Shown here: one piece after another, positions 20,201-34,000 of the stretch
Position numbering within the stretch: position 1 is the first letter of the stretch
How the letters are laid out: every line of letters starts with the position of its first letter
Assembly: GCA_040954595.2 (NCBI GenBank)
Contig: CM082584.2
Location: 2,294,001 to 2,358,000 of the forward strand
DNA: 64,000 nucleotides
Reading direction: 5' to 3'
Source of the DNA: Balanoglossus misakiensis
Taxonomy: Eukaryota > Hemichordata
The notes under the pieces: model-generated
What the model saw: only the letters and a program-made list of their open reading frames with translations
The model's database searches: none
Told to the model about the DNA's origin: nothing
Position numbers and translations under genes: made by a program

Positions 20201-21959
20201 TTTGCCCTGATGCAAAGAATCAGATTCAATGTCATCGTTGCATTAGCAATGTCAAATTAGAGTGCTTTTGGCCACGTATTAACCTATGGATTTACATTTA
20301 ACATTAAATACCCATGTGAAAGTGCAGAGTTTGCATCACCATCTACTCTGATGCATCATTGAGCTTGCTTCGCCATTTGCCCTAATGCAAAGAATCCCAT
20401 TCAATGTCACCATTGCATATGCAATGTCAAAGTACAGTGCTTTCCGCCACGTATTAACCCAGGGATTTACAGATAACTTTAAATCCCCCTGTAGGCATTT
20501 TATACCCATGTCAAAGTGCAGAGCTTGCATCACTATCTACCCTGATGCATAATCAACCTTGCTTCGCCATTTACCCTGATGCAAAGAATCAGATTCAATG
20601 TCATCGCTGCATTAGCAATGTCAAAGTACAGTGTTTTTGGACACGTATTAACCCAGGGATTTACAGACAACTTTAAATCTCCCTGTAGGCATTTTATACC
20701 CATGTCAAAGTGAAGTGTTTGCATCACTATCTACCCTGATGCGTCATAAAGCTTGCTACGCCATTTACCCTGATGCAAAGAATCAGATTCAATGTCATCA
20801 TTGCATTAGCAATGTCAAAGTACAGTGCTTTTGGACACGTATTAACCCACAGATTTTTCAACAACCTGAAATCCCCATATGCATTTAATACCCATGTCAA
20901 AGTGAAGTGTTTGCATCACTATCTACCCTGATGCGTCATAAAGCTTGCTACGCCATTTACCCTGATGCAAAGAATCAGATTCAATGTCATCGTTGCATTA
21001 GCAATGTCAAAGTACAGTGCTTTTGGACACGTATTAACCCACAGATTTTTCAACAACCTGAAATCCCCATATGCATTTAATACCCATGTCAAAGTGAAGT
21101 GTTTGCATCACTATCTACCCTGATGCATCATAAAGCTTGCTACGCCATTTACCCTGATGCAAAGAATCAGATTCAATGTCATCGTTGCATTAGCAATGTC
21201 AAAGTACAGTGCTTTTGGACACGTATTAACCCAGGGATTTATCATCAATTTGAAATCCCCATATGCATTTAATACCCATGTCAAAGTGAAGTGATTGCAT
21301 CACTATCTATCCTGATGCATCATCAACCTTGCTTCGCCATTTGCCCTGATGCAAGGAATCAGATTCAATGTCATCGTTGCATTAGCAATGTCAAATTAGA
21401 GTGCTTTTGGCCACGTATTAACCTATGGATTTACATTTAACATTAAATACCCATGTGAAAGTGCAGAGTTTGCATCACCATCTACTCTGATGCATCATTG
21501 AGCTTGCTTCACCATTTGCCCTAATGCAAAGAATCCCATTCAATGTCACCATTGCATATGCAATGTCAAAGTACAGTGCTTTCCGCCACGTATTAACCCA
21601 GGGATTTACAGACAACTTTAAATCCCCCAGTAGGCATTTTATACCCATGTCAAAGTGCAGAGCTTGCATCACTATCTACCCTGATGCATCATCAACCTTG
21701 CTTCGCCATTTACCCTGATGCAAAGAATCAGATTCAATGTCATCGTTGCATTAGCAATGTCAAAGTACAGTGCTTTTGGACACGTATTAACCTAGGGATT
21801 TACAGACAACTTTAAATCCCCCTGTAGGCATTTTACACCCATGTCAAAGTGAAGTGTTTGCATCACTATCTACCCTGATGCATCATAAAGCTTGCTACGC
21901 CATTTACCCTGATGCAAAGAATCAGATTCAATGTCATCATTGCATTAGCAATGTCAAAG

Positions 21960-24900
21960 TACAGTGCTTTTCGACACGTATTAACCCATAGATTTTTCAA
22001 CAACCTGAAATCCCCATTTGCATTTAATACCCATGTCAAAGTGAAGTGTTTGCATCACTATCTACCCTGATGCATCATAAAGCTTGCTACGCCATTTACC
22101 CTGATGCAAAGAATCAGATTCAATGTCATCGTTACATTAGCAATGTCAAAGTACAGTGCTTTTGGACACGTATTAACCCAGGGATTTATCATCAACTTGA
22201 AATCCCCATATGCATTTAATACCCATGTCAAAGTGAAGTGATTGCATCACTATCTACCCTGATGCAATATCAACCTTGCTTCACCATTTGCCCAGATGCA
22301 AAGAATCAGATTCAATGTCATCGTTGCATTAGCAATGTCAAATTAGAGTGCTTTTGGCCACGTATTAACCTATGGATTTACATTTAACATTAAATACCCA
22401 TGTGAAAGTGCAGAGTTTGCATCACCATCTACTCTGATGCATCATTGAGCTTGCTTCGCCATTTGCCCTAATGCAAAGAATCCCATTCAATGTCACCATT
22501 GCATATGCAATGTCAAAGTACAGTGCTTTCAGCCACGTATTAACCCAGGGATTTACAGACAACTTTAAATCCCCCTGTAGGCATTTTATACCCATGTCAA
22601 AGTGCAGAGCTTGCATCACAATCTACCCTGATGCATCATCAACCTTGCTTTGCCATTTACCCTGATGCAAAGAATCAGATTCAATGTCATTGCTGCATTA
22701 GCAATGTCAAAGTACAGTGTTTTTGGACACGTATTAACCCAGGGATTTACAGACAACTTTAAATCCCCCTGTAGGCATTTTATACCCATGTCAAAGTGAA
22801 GTGTTTGCATCACTATCTACCCTGATGCGTCATAAAGCTTGCTACGCCATTTACCCTGATGCAAAGAATCAGATTCAATGTCATCATTGCATTAGCAATG
22901 TCAAAGTACAGTGCTTTTGGACACGTATTAACCCACAGATTTTTCAACAACCTGAAATCCCCATATGCATTTAATACCCATGTCAAAGTGTAGTGTTTGC
23001 ATCACTATCTACCCTGATGCGTCATAAAGCTTGCTACGCCATTTACCCTGATGCAAAGAATCAGATTCAATGTCATCGTTGCATTAGCAATGTCAAAGTA
23101 CAGTGCTTTTGGACACGTATTAACCCACAGATTTTTCAACAACCTGAAATCCCCATATGCATTTAATACCCATGTCAAAGTGAAGTGTTTGCATCACTAT
23201 CTACCCTGATGCATCATAAAGCTTGCTACGCCATTTACCCTGATGCAAAGAATCAGATTCAATGTCATCGTTGCATTAGCAATGTCAAAGTACAGTGCTT
23301 TTGGACACGTATTAACCCAGGGATTTATCATCAATTTGAAATCCCCATATGCATTTAATACCAATGTCAAAGTGAAGTGATTGCATCACTATCTACCCTG
23401 ATGCATCATCAACCTTGCTTCGCCATTTGCCCTGATGCAAAGAATCAGATTCAATGTCATCGTTGCATTAGCAATGTCAAATTAGAGTGCTTTTGGCCAC
23501 GTATTAACCTATGGATTTACATTTAACATTAAATACCCATGTGAAAGTGCAGAGTTTGCATCACCATCTACTCTGATGCATCATTGAGCTTGCTTCGCCA
23601 TTTGCCCTAATGCAAAGAATCCCATTCAATGTCACCATTGCATATGCAATGTCAAAGTACAGTGCTTTCCGCCACGTATTAACCCAGGGATTTACAGACA
23701 ACTTTAAATCCCCCTGTAGGCATTTTATACCCATGTCAAAGTGCAGAGCTTGCATCACTATCTACCCTGATGCATCATCAACCTTGCTTCGCGATTTACC
23801 CTGATGCAAAGAATCAGATTCAATGTCATCGTTGCATTAGCAATGTCAAAGTACAGTGCTTTTGGACACGTATTAACCCAGGGATTTATCATCAATTTGA
23901 AATCCCCATATGCATTTAATACCAATGTCAAAGTGAAGTGATTGCATCACTATCTACCCTGATGCATCATCAACCTTGCTTCGCCATTTGCCCTGATGCA
24001 AAGAATCAGATTCAATGTCATCGTTGCATTAGCAATGTCAAATTAGAGTGCTTTTGGCCACGTATTAACCTATGGATTTACATTTAACATTAAATACCCA
24101 TGTGAAAGTGCAGAGTTTGCATCACCATCTACTCTGATGCATCATTGAGCTTGCTTCGCCATTTGCCCTAATGCAAAGAATCCCATTCAATGTCACCATT
24201 GCATATGCAATGTCAAAGTACAGTGCTTTCCGCCACGTATTAACCCAGAGATTTACAGACAACTTTAAATCCCCCTGTAGGCATTTTATACCCATGTCAA
24301 AGTGCAGAGCTTGCATCACTATCTACCCTGATGCATCATCAACCTTGCTTCGCGATTTACCCTGATGCAAAGAATCAGATTCAATGTCATCGTTGCATTA
24401 GCAATGTCAAAGTACAGTGCTTTTGGACACGTATTAACCCAGGGATTTACAGACAACTTTAAATCCCCCTGTAGGCATTTTATACCCATGTCAAAGTGAA
24501 GTGTTTGCATCACTATCTACTCTGATGCATCATAAAGCTTGCTACGCCATTTACCCTGATGCAAAGAATCAGATTCAATGTCATCATTGCATTAGCAATG
24601 TCAAAGTACAGTGCTTTTCGACACGTATTAACCCACAGATTTTTCAACAACCTGAAATCCCCATATGCATTTAATACCCATGTCAAAGTGAAGTGTTTGC
24701 ATCACTATCTACCCTGATGCATCATAAAGCTTGCTACGCCATTTACCCTGATGCAAAGAATCAGATTCAATGTCATCGTTACATTAGCAATGTCAAAGTA
24801 CAGTGCTTTTGGACATGTATTAACCCAGGGATTTATCATCAACTTGAAATCCCCATATGCATTTAATACCCATGTCAAAGTGAAGTGATTGCATCACTAT

Positions 24901-26500
24901 CTACCCTGATGCAATATCAACCTTGCTTCACCATTTGCCCAGATGCAAAGAATCAGATTCAATGTCATCGTTGCATTAGCAATGTCAAATTAGAGTGCTT
25001 TTGGCCACGTATTAACCTATGGATTTACATTTAACATTAAATACCCATGTGAAAGTGCAGAGTTTGCATCACCATCTACTCTGATGCATCATTGAGCTTG
25101 CTTCGCCATTTGCCCTAATGCAAAGAATCCCATTCAATGTCACCATTGCAAATGCAATGTCAAAGTACAGTGCTTTCCGCCACGTATTAACCCAGGGATT
25201 TACAGACAACTTTAAATCCCCCAGTAGGCATTTTATACCCATGTCAAAGTGCAGAGCTTGCATCACTATCTACCCTGATGCATCATCAACCTTGCTTCGC
25301 CATTTACCCTGATGCAAAGAATCAGATTCAATGTCATCGTTGCATTAGCAATGTCAAAGTACAGTGCTTTTGGACACGTATTAACCCAGGGATTTACAGA
25401 CAACTTTAAATCCCCCTGTAGGCATTTTACACCCATGTCAAAGTGAAGTGTTTGCATCACTATCTACCCTGATGCGTCATAAAGCTTGCTACGCCATTTA
25501 CCCTGATGCAAAGAATCAGATTCAATGTCATCATTGCATTAGCAATGTCAAAGTACAGTGCTTTTCGACACGTATTAACCCACAGATTTTTCAACAACCT
25601 GAAATCCCCATATGCATTTAATACCCATGTCAAAGTGAAGTGTTTGCATCACTATCTACCCTGATGCATCATAAAGCTTGCTACGCCATTTACCCTGATG
25701 CAAAGAATCAAATTCAATGTCATCGTTACATTAGCAATGTCAAAGTACAGTGCTTTTGGACACGTATTAACCCAGGGATTTATCATCAACTTGAAATCCC
25801 CATATGCATTTAATACCCATGTCAAAGTGAAGTGATTGCATCACTATCTACCCTGATGCAATATCAACCTTGCTTCGCCATTTGCCCAGATGCAAAGAAT
25901 CAGATTCAATGTCATCGTTGCATTAGCAATGTCAAATTAGAGTGCTTTTGGCCACGTATTAACCTATGGATTTACATTTAACATTAAATACCCATGTGAA
26001 AGTGCAGAGTTTGCATCACCATCTACTCTGATGCATCATTGAGCTTGCTTCGCCATTTGCCCTAATGCAAAGAATCCCATTCAATGTCACCATTGTATAT
26101 GCAATGTCAAAGTACAGTGCTTTCAGCCACGTATTAACCCAGGGATTTACAGACAACTTTAAATCCCCCTGTAGGCATTTTATACCCATGTCAAAGTGCA
26201 GAGCTTGCATCACTATCTACCCTGATGCATCATCAACCTTGCTTTGCCATTTACCCTGATGCAAAGAATCAGATTCAATGTCATCGCTGCATTAGCAATG
26301 TCAAAGTACAGTGTTTTTGGACACGTATTAACCCAGGGATTTACAGACAACTTTAAATCCCCCTGTATGCTTTTTATACCCATGTCAAAGTGAAGTGTTT
26401 GCATCACTATCTACCCTGATGCGTCATAAAGCTTGCTACGCCATTTACCCTGATGCAAAGAATCAGATTCAATGTCATCGTTGCATTAGCAATGTCAAAG
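21960..26500. repeat. 4,541-bp satellite segmental duplication, copy 1
   Basis: This stretch recurs at an offset of exactly 4,541 bp, sharing private variants such as CCCATAGATTTTTC with CCCCATTTGCA (21,987-22,022 and 26,528-26,563) and CTGTATGCTTTTTA (26,363 and 30,904). The boundary is placed between about 21,940 and 21,970 by the loss of shared variants. Confidence 0.85.
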
Positions 26501-29500
26501 TACAGTGCTTTTCGACACGTATTAACCCATAGATTTTTCAACAACCTGAAATCCCCATTTGCATTTAATACCCATGTCAAAGTGAAGTGTTTGCATCACT
26601 ATCTACCCTGATGCATCATAAAGCTTGCTACGCCATTTACCCTGATGCAAAGAATCAGATTCAATGTCATCGTTACATTAGCAATGTCAAAGTACAGTGC
26701 TTTTGGACACGTATTAACCCAGGGATTTATCATCAACTTGAAATCCCCATATGCATTTAATACCCATGTCAAAGTGAAGTGATTGCATCACTCTCTACCC
26801 TGATGCAATATCAACCTTGCTTCACCATTTGCCCAGATGCAAAGAATCAGATTCAATGTCATCGTTGCATTAGCAATGTCAAATTAGAGTGCTTTTGGCC
26901 ACGTATTAACCTATGGATTTACATTTAACATTAAATACCCATGTGAAAGTGCAGAGTTTGCATCACCATCTACTCTGATGCATCATTGAGCTTGCTTCGC
27001 CATTTGCCCTAATGCAAAGAATCCCATTCAATGTCACCATTGCATATGCAATGTCAAAGTACAGTGCTTTCAGCCACGTATTAACCCAGGGATTTACAGA
27101 CAACTTTAAATCCCCCTGTAGGCATTTTATACCCATGTCAAAGTGCAGAGCTTGCATCACAATCTACCCTGATGCATCATCAACCTTGCTTTGCCATTTA
27201 CCCTGATGCAAAGAATCAGATTCAATGTCATTGCTGCATTAGCAATGTCAAAGTACAGTGTTTTTGGACACGTATTAACCCAGGGATTTACAGACAACTT
27301 TAAATCCCCCTGTAGGCATTTTATACCCATGTCAAAGTGAAGTGTTTGCATCACTATCTACCCTGATGCGTCATAAAGCTTGCTACGCCATTTACCCTGA
27401 TGCAAAGAATCAGATTCAATGTCATCATTGCATTAGCAATGTCAAAGTACAGTGCTTTTGGACACGTATTAACCCACAGATTTTTCAACAACCTGAAATC
27501 CCCATATGCATTTAATACCCATGTCAAAGTGTAGTGTTTGCATCACTATCTACCCTGATGCGTCATAAAGCTTGCTACGCCATTTACCCTGATGCAAAGA
27601 ATCAGATTCAATGTCATCGTTGCATTAGCAATGTCAAAGTACAGTGCTTTTGGACACGTATTAACCCACAGATTTTTCAACAACCTGAAATCCCCATATG
27701 CATTTAATACCCATGTCAAAGTGAAGTGTTTGCATCACTATCTACCCTGATGCATCATAAAGCTTGCTACGCCATTTACCCTGATGCAAAGAATCAGATT
27801 CAATGTCATCGTTGCATTAGCAATGTCAAAGTACAGTGCTTTTGGACACGTATTAACCCAGGGATTTATCATCAATTTGAAATCCCCATATGCATTTAAT
27901 ACCAATGTCAAAGTGAAGTGATTGCATCACTATCTACCCTGATGCATCATCAACCTTGCTTCGCCATTTGCCCTGATGCAAAGAATCAGATTCAATGTCA
28001 TCGTTGCATTAGCAATGTCAAATTAGAGTGCTTTTGGCCACGTATTAACCTATGGATTTACATTTAACATTAAATACCCATGTGAAAGTGCAGAGTTTGC
28101 ATCACCATCTACTCTGATGCATCATTGAGCTTGCTTCGCCATTTGCCCTAATGCAAAGAATCCCATTCAATGTCACCATTGCATATGCAATGTCAAAGTA
28201 CAGTGCTTTCCGCCACGTATTAACCCAGGGATTTACAGACAACTTTAAATCCCCCTGTAGGCATTTTATACCCATGTCAAAGTGCAGAGCTTGCATCACT
28301 ATCTACCCTGATGCATCATCAACCTTGCTTCGCGATTTACCCTGATGCAAAGAATCAGATTCAATGTCATCGTTGCATTAGCAATGTCAAAGTACAGTGC
28401 TTTTGGACACGTATTAACCCAGGGATTTATCATCAATTTGAAATCCCCATATGCATTTAATACCAATGTCAAAGTGAAGTGATTGCATCACTATCTACCC
28501 TGATGCATCATCAACCTTGCTTCGCCATTTGCCCTGATGCAAAGAATCAGATTCAATGTCATCGTTGCATTAGCAATGTCAAATTAGAGTGCTTTTGGCC
28601 ACGTATTAACCTATGGATTTACATTTAACATTAAATACCCATGTGAAAGTGCAGAGTTTGCATCACCATCTACTCTGATGCATCATTGAGCTTGCTTCGC
28701 CATTTGCCCTAATGCAAAGAATCCCATTCAATGTCACCATTGCATATGCAATGTCAAAGTACAGTGCTTTCCGCCACGTATTAACCCAGAGATTTACAGA
28801 CAACTTTAAATCCCCCTGTAGGCATTTTATACCCATGTCAAAGTGCAGAGCTTGCATCACTATCTACCCTGATGCATCATCAACCTTGCTTCGCGATTTA
28901 CCCTGATGCAAAGAATCAGATTCAATGTCATCGTTGCATTAGCAATGTCAAAGTACAGTGCTTTTGGACACGTATTAACCCAGGGATTTACAGACAACTT
29001 TAAATCCCCCTGTAGGCATTTTATACCCATGTCAAAGTGAAGTGTTTGCATCACTATCTACTCTGATGCATCATAAAGCTTGCTACGCCATTTACCCTGA
29101 TGCAAAGAATCAGATTCAATGTCATCATTGCATTAGCAATGTCAAAGTACAGTGCTTTTCGACACGTATTAACCCACAGATTTTTCAACAACCTGAAATC
29201 CCCATATGCATTTAATACCCATGTCAAAGTGAAGTGTTTGCATCACTATCTACCCTGATGCATCATAAAGCTTGCTACGCCATTTACCCTGATGCAAAGA
29301 ATCAGATTCAATGTCATCGTTACATTAGCAATGTCAAAGTACAGTGCTTTTGGACATGTATTAACCCAGGGATTTATCATCAACTTGAAATCCCCATATG
29401 CATTTAATACCCATGTCAAAGTGAAGTGATTGCATCACTATCTACCCTGATGCAATATCAACCTTGCTTCACCATTTGCCCAGATGCAAAGAATCAGATT

Positions 29501-31041
29501 CAATGTCATCGTTGCATTAGCAATGTCAAATTAGAGTGCTTTTGGCCACGTATTAACCTATGGATTTACATTTAACATTAAATACCCATGTGAAAGTGCA
29601 GAGTTTGCATCACCATCTACTCTGATGCATCATTGAGCTTGCTTCGCCATTTGCCCTAATGCAAAGAATCCCATTCAATGTCACCATTGCAAATGCAATG
29701 TCAAAGTACAGTGCTTTCCGCCACGTATTAACCCAGGGATTTACAGACAACTTTAAATCCCCCAGTAGGCATTTTATACCCATGTCAAAGTGCAGAGCTT
29801 GCATCACTATCTACCCTGATGCATCATCAACCTTGCTTCGCCATTTACCCTGATGCAAAGAATCAGATTCAATGTCATCGTTGCATTAGCAATGTCAAAG
29901 TACAGTGCTTTTGGACACGTATTAACCCAGGGATTTACAGACAACTTTAAATCCCCCTGTAGGCATTTTACACCCATGTCAAAGTGAAGTGTTTGCATCA
30001 CTATCTACCCTGATGCGTCATAAAGCTTGCTACGCCATTTACCCTGATGCAAAGAATCAGATTCAATGTCATCATTGCATTAGCAATGTCAAAGTACAGT
30101 GCTTTTCGACACGTATTAACCCACAGATTTTTCAACAACCTGAAATCCCCATATGCATTTAATACCCATGTCAAAGTGAAGTGTTTGCATCACTATCTAC
30201 CCTGATGCATCATAAAGCTTGCTACGCCATTTACCCTGATGCAAAGAATCAAATTCAATGTCATCGTTACATTAGCAATGTCAAAGTACAGTGCTTTTGG
30301 ACACGTATTAACCCAGGGATTTATCATCAACTTGAAATCCCCATATGCATTTAATACCCATGTCAAAGTGAAGTGATTGCATCACTATCTACCCTGATGC
30401 AATATCAACCTTGCTTCGCCATTTGCCCAGATGCAAAGAATCAGATTCAATGTCATCGTTGCATTAGCAATGTCAAATTAGAGTGCTTTTGGCCACGTAT
30501 TAACCTATGGATTTACATTTAACATTAAATACCCATGTGAAAGTGCAGAGTTTGCATCACCATCTACTCTGATGCATCATTGAGCTTGCTTCGCCATTTG
30601 CCCTAATGCAAAGAATCCCATTCAATGTCACCATTGTATATGCAATGTCAAAGTACAGTGCTTTCAGCCACGTATTAACCCAGGGATTTACAGACAACTT
30701 TAAATCCCCCTGTAGGCATTTTATACCCATGTCAAAGTGCAGAGCTTGCATCACTATCTACCCTGATGCATCATCAACCTTGCTTTGCCATTTACCCTGA
30801 TGCAAAGAATCAGATTCAATGTCATCGCTGCATTAGCAATGTCAAAGTACAGTGTTTTTGGACACGTATTAACCCAGGGATTTACAGACAACTTTAAATC
30901 CCCCTGTATGCTTTTTATACCCATGTCAAAGTGAAGTGTTTGCATCACTATCTACCCTGATGCGTCATAAAGCTTGCTACGCCATTTACCCTGATGCAAA
31001 GAATCAGATTCAATGTCATCGTTGCATTAGCAATGTCAAAG
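26501..31041. repeat. 4,541-bp satellite segmental duplication, copy 2
   Basis: Adjacent copy of the preceding segment; it ends where the private variants stop matching (CTTTTCGACACG in copy starts, CTTTTGGACACG after 31,041). At least one substitution was noticed (CACTATCTACC near 22,250 against CACTCTCTACC near 26,791). Confidence 0.85.
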
Positions 31042-34000
31042 TACAGTGCTTTTGGACACGTATTAACCCACAGATTTTTCAACAACCTGAAATCCCCATA
31101 TGCATTTAATACCCATGACAAAGTGAAGTGTTTGCATCACTATCTACCCTGATGCATCATCAACCTTGCTTCGCCATTTACCCTGATGCAAAGAATCAGA
31201 TTCAATGTCATCGCTGCATTAGCAATGTCAAAGTACAGTGTTTTTGGACACGTATTAACCCAGGGATTTACAGACAACTTTAAATCCCCCTGTAGGCATT
31301 TTATACCCATGTCAAAGTGAAGTGTTTGCATCACTATCTACCCTGATGCGTCATAAAGCTTGCTACGCCATTTACCCTGATGCAAAGAATCAGATTCAAT
31401 GTCATCGTTGCATTAGCAATGTCAAAGTACAGTGCTTTTGGACACGTATTAACCCACAGATTTTTCAACAACCTGAAATCCCCATATGCATTTAATACCC
31501 ATGACAAAGTGAAGTGTTTGCATCACTATCTACCCTGATGCATCATAAAGCTTGCTACGCCATTTACCCTGATGCAAAGAATCAGATTCAATGTCATCGT
31601 TGCATTAGCAATGTCAAAGTACAGTGCTTTTGGACACGTATTAACCCAGGGATTTATCATCAACTTGAAATCGCCATATGCATTTAATACCAATGTCAAA
31701 GTGAAGTGATTGCATCACTATCTACCCTGATGCATCATCAACCTTGCTTCGCCATTTGCCCTGATGCAAAGAATCAGATTCAATGTCATCGTTCCATTAG
31801 CAATGTCAAATTAGAGTGCTTTTGGCCACGTATTAACCTATGGATTTACATTTAACATTAAATACCCATGTGAAAGTGCAGAGTTTGCATCACCATCTAC
31901 TCTGATGCATCATTGAGCTTGCTTCGCCATTTGCCTTAATGCAAAGAATCCCATTCAATGTCACCATTGCATATGCAATGTCAAAGTACAGTGCTTTCAG
32001 CCACGTATTAACCCAGGGATTTACAGACAACTTTAAATCCCCCTGTAGGCATTTTATACCCATGTCAAAGTGCAGAGCTTGCATCACTATCTACCCTGAT
32101 GCATCATCAACCTTGCTTCGCCATTTACCCTGATGCAAAGAATCAGATTCAATGTCATCGCTGCATTAGCAATGTCAAAGTACAGTGTTTTTGGACACGT
32201 ATTAACCCAGGGATTTACAGACAACTTTAAATCCCCCTGTAGGCATTTTATACCCATGTCAATGTGAAGTGTTTGCATCACTATCTACCCTGATGCGTCA
32301 TAAAGCTTGCTACGCCATTTACCCTGATGCAAAGAATCAGATTCAATGTCATCGTTGCATTAGCAATGTCAAAGTACAGTGCTTTTGGACACGTATTAAC
32401 CCAGGGATTTATCATCAACTTGAAATCGCCATATGCATTTAATACCAATGTCAAAGTGAAGTGATTGCATCACTATCTACCCTGATGCATCATCAACCTT
32501 GCTTCGCCATTTGCCCTGATGCAAAGAATCAGATTCAATGTAATCGTTCCATTAGCATTGTCAAATTAGAGTGCTTTTGGCCACGTATTAACCTATGGAT
32601 TTACATTTAACATTAAATACCCATGTGAAAGTGCAGAGTTTGCATCACCATCTACTCTGATGCATCATTGAGCTTGCTTCGCCATTTGCCCTAATGCAAA
32701 GAATCGCATTCAATGTCACCATTGCATATGCAATGTCAAAGTACAGTGCTATCCGCCACGTATTAACCCAGGGATTTACAGACAACTTTAAATCCCCCTG
32801 TAGGCATTTTATACCCATGTCAAAGTGCATAGCTTGCATCACTATCTACCCTGATGCATCATCAACCTTGCTTCGCCATTTACCCTGATGCAAAGAATCA
32901 GATTCAATGTCATCGTTGCATTAGCAATGTCAAAGTACAGTGCTTTTGCACACGTATTAACCCAGGGATTTACAGACAACTTTAAATTCCCCTGTAGGCA
33001 TTTTATACCCATGTCAAAGTGAAGTGTTTGTATCACTATCTACCCTGATGCATCATAAAGCTTGCTACGCCATTTACCCTGATGCAAAGAATCAGATTCA
33101 ATGTCATCATTGCATTAGCAATATCAAAGTACAGTGCTTTTCGACACGTATTAACCCACAGATTTTTCAACAACCTGAAATCCCCATATGCATTTAATAC
33201 CCATGTCAAAGTGAAGTGTTTGCATCACTATCTACCCTGATGCATCATAAAGCTTGCTACGCCATTTACCCTGATGCAAAGAATCAGATTCAATGTCATC
33301 GTTACATTAGCAATGTCAAAGTACAGTGCTTTTGGACACGTATTAACCCAGGGATTTTTCATCAACTTGAAATCCCCATATGCATTTAATACCCATGTCA
33401 AAGTGAAGTGATTGCATCACTATCTACCCTGATGCATCATCAACCTTGCTTCGCCATTTGCCCTGATGCAAAGAATCAGATTCAATGTCATCGTTGCATT
33501 AGCAATGTCAAATTAGAGTGCTTTTGGCCAGGTATTAACCTATGGATTTACATTTAACATTAAATACCCATGTGAAAGTGCAGAGTTTGCATCACCATCT
33601 ACTCTGATGCATCATTGAGTTTGCTTCGCCATTTGCCCTAATGCAAAGAATCACATTCAATGTCACCATTGCATATGCAATATCGAAGTACAGTGCTTTC
33701 AGCCACGTATTAACCCACAGATTTATCAACAACCTGAAATCAGATTCAATGTCATCGTTGCATTAGCAATAGTATTAACCCACAGATTTTTCAACAACAT
33801 GAAATCCCCATATGCATTTAATACCCATGTCAAAGTGAAGTGTTTGCATCACTATCTACCCTGATGCATCATAAAGCTTGCTACGCCATATACCCTGATG
33901 CAAAGAATCAGATTCAATGTCATCGTTGCATTAGCAATGTCAAAGTACAGTGCTTTTGGACACGTATTAACCCAGGGATTTATCATCAACTTGAAATCCC

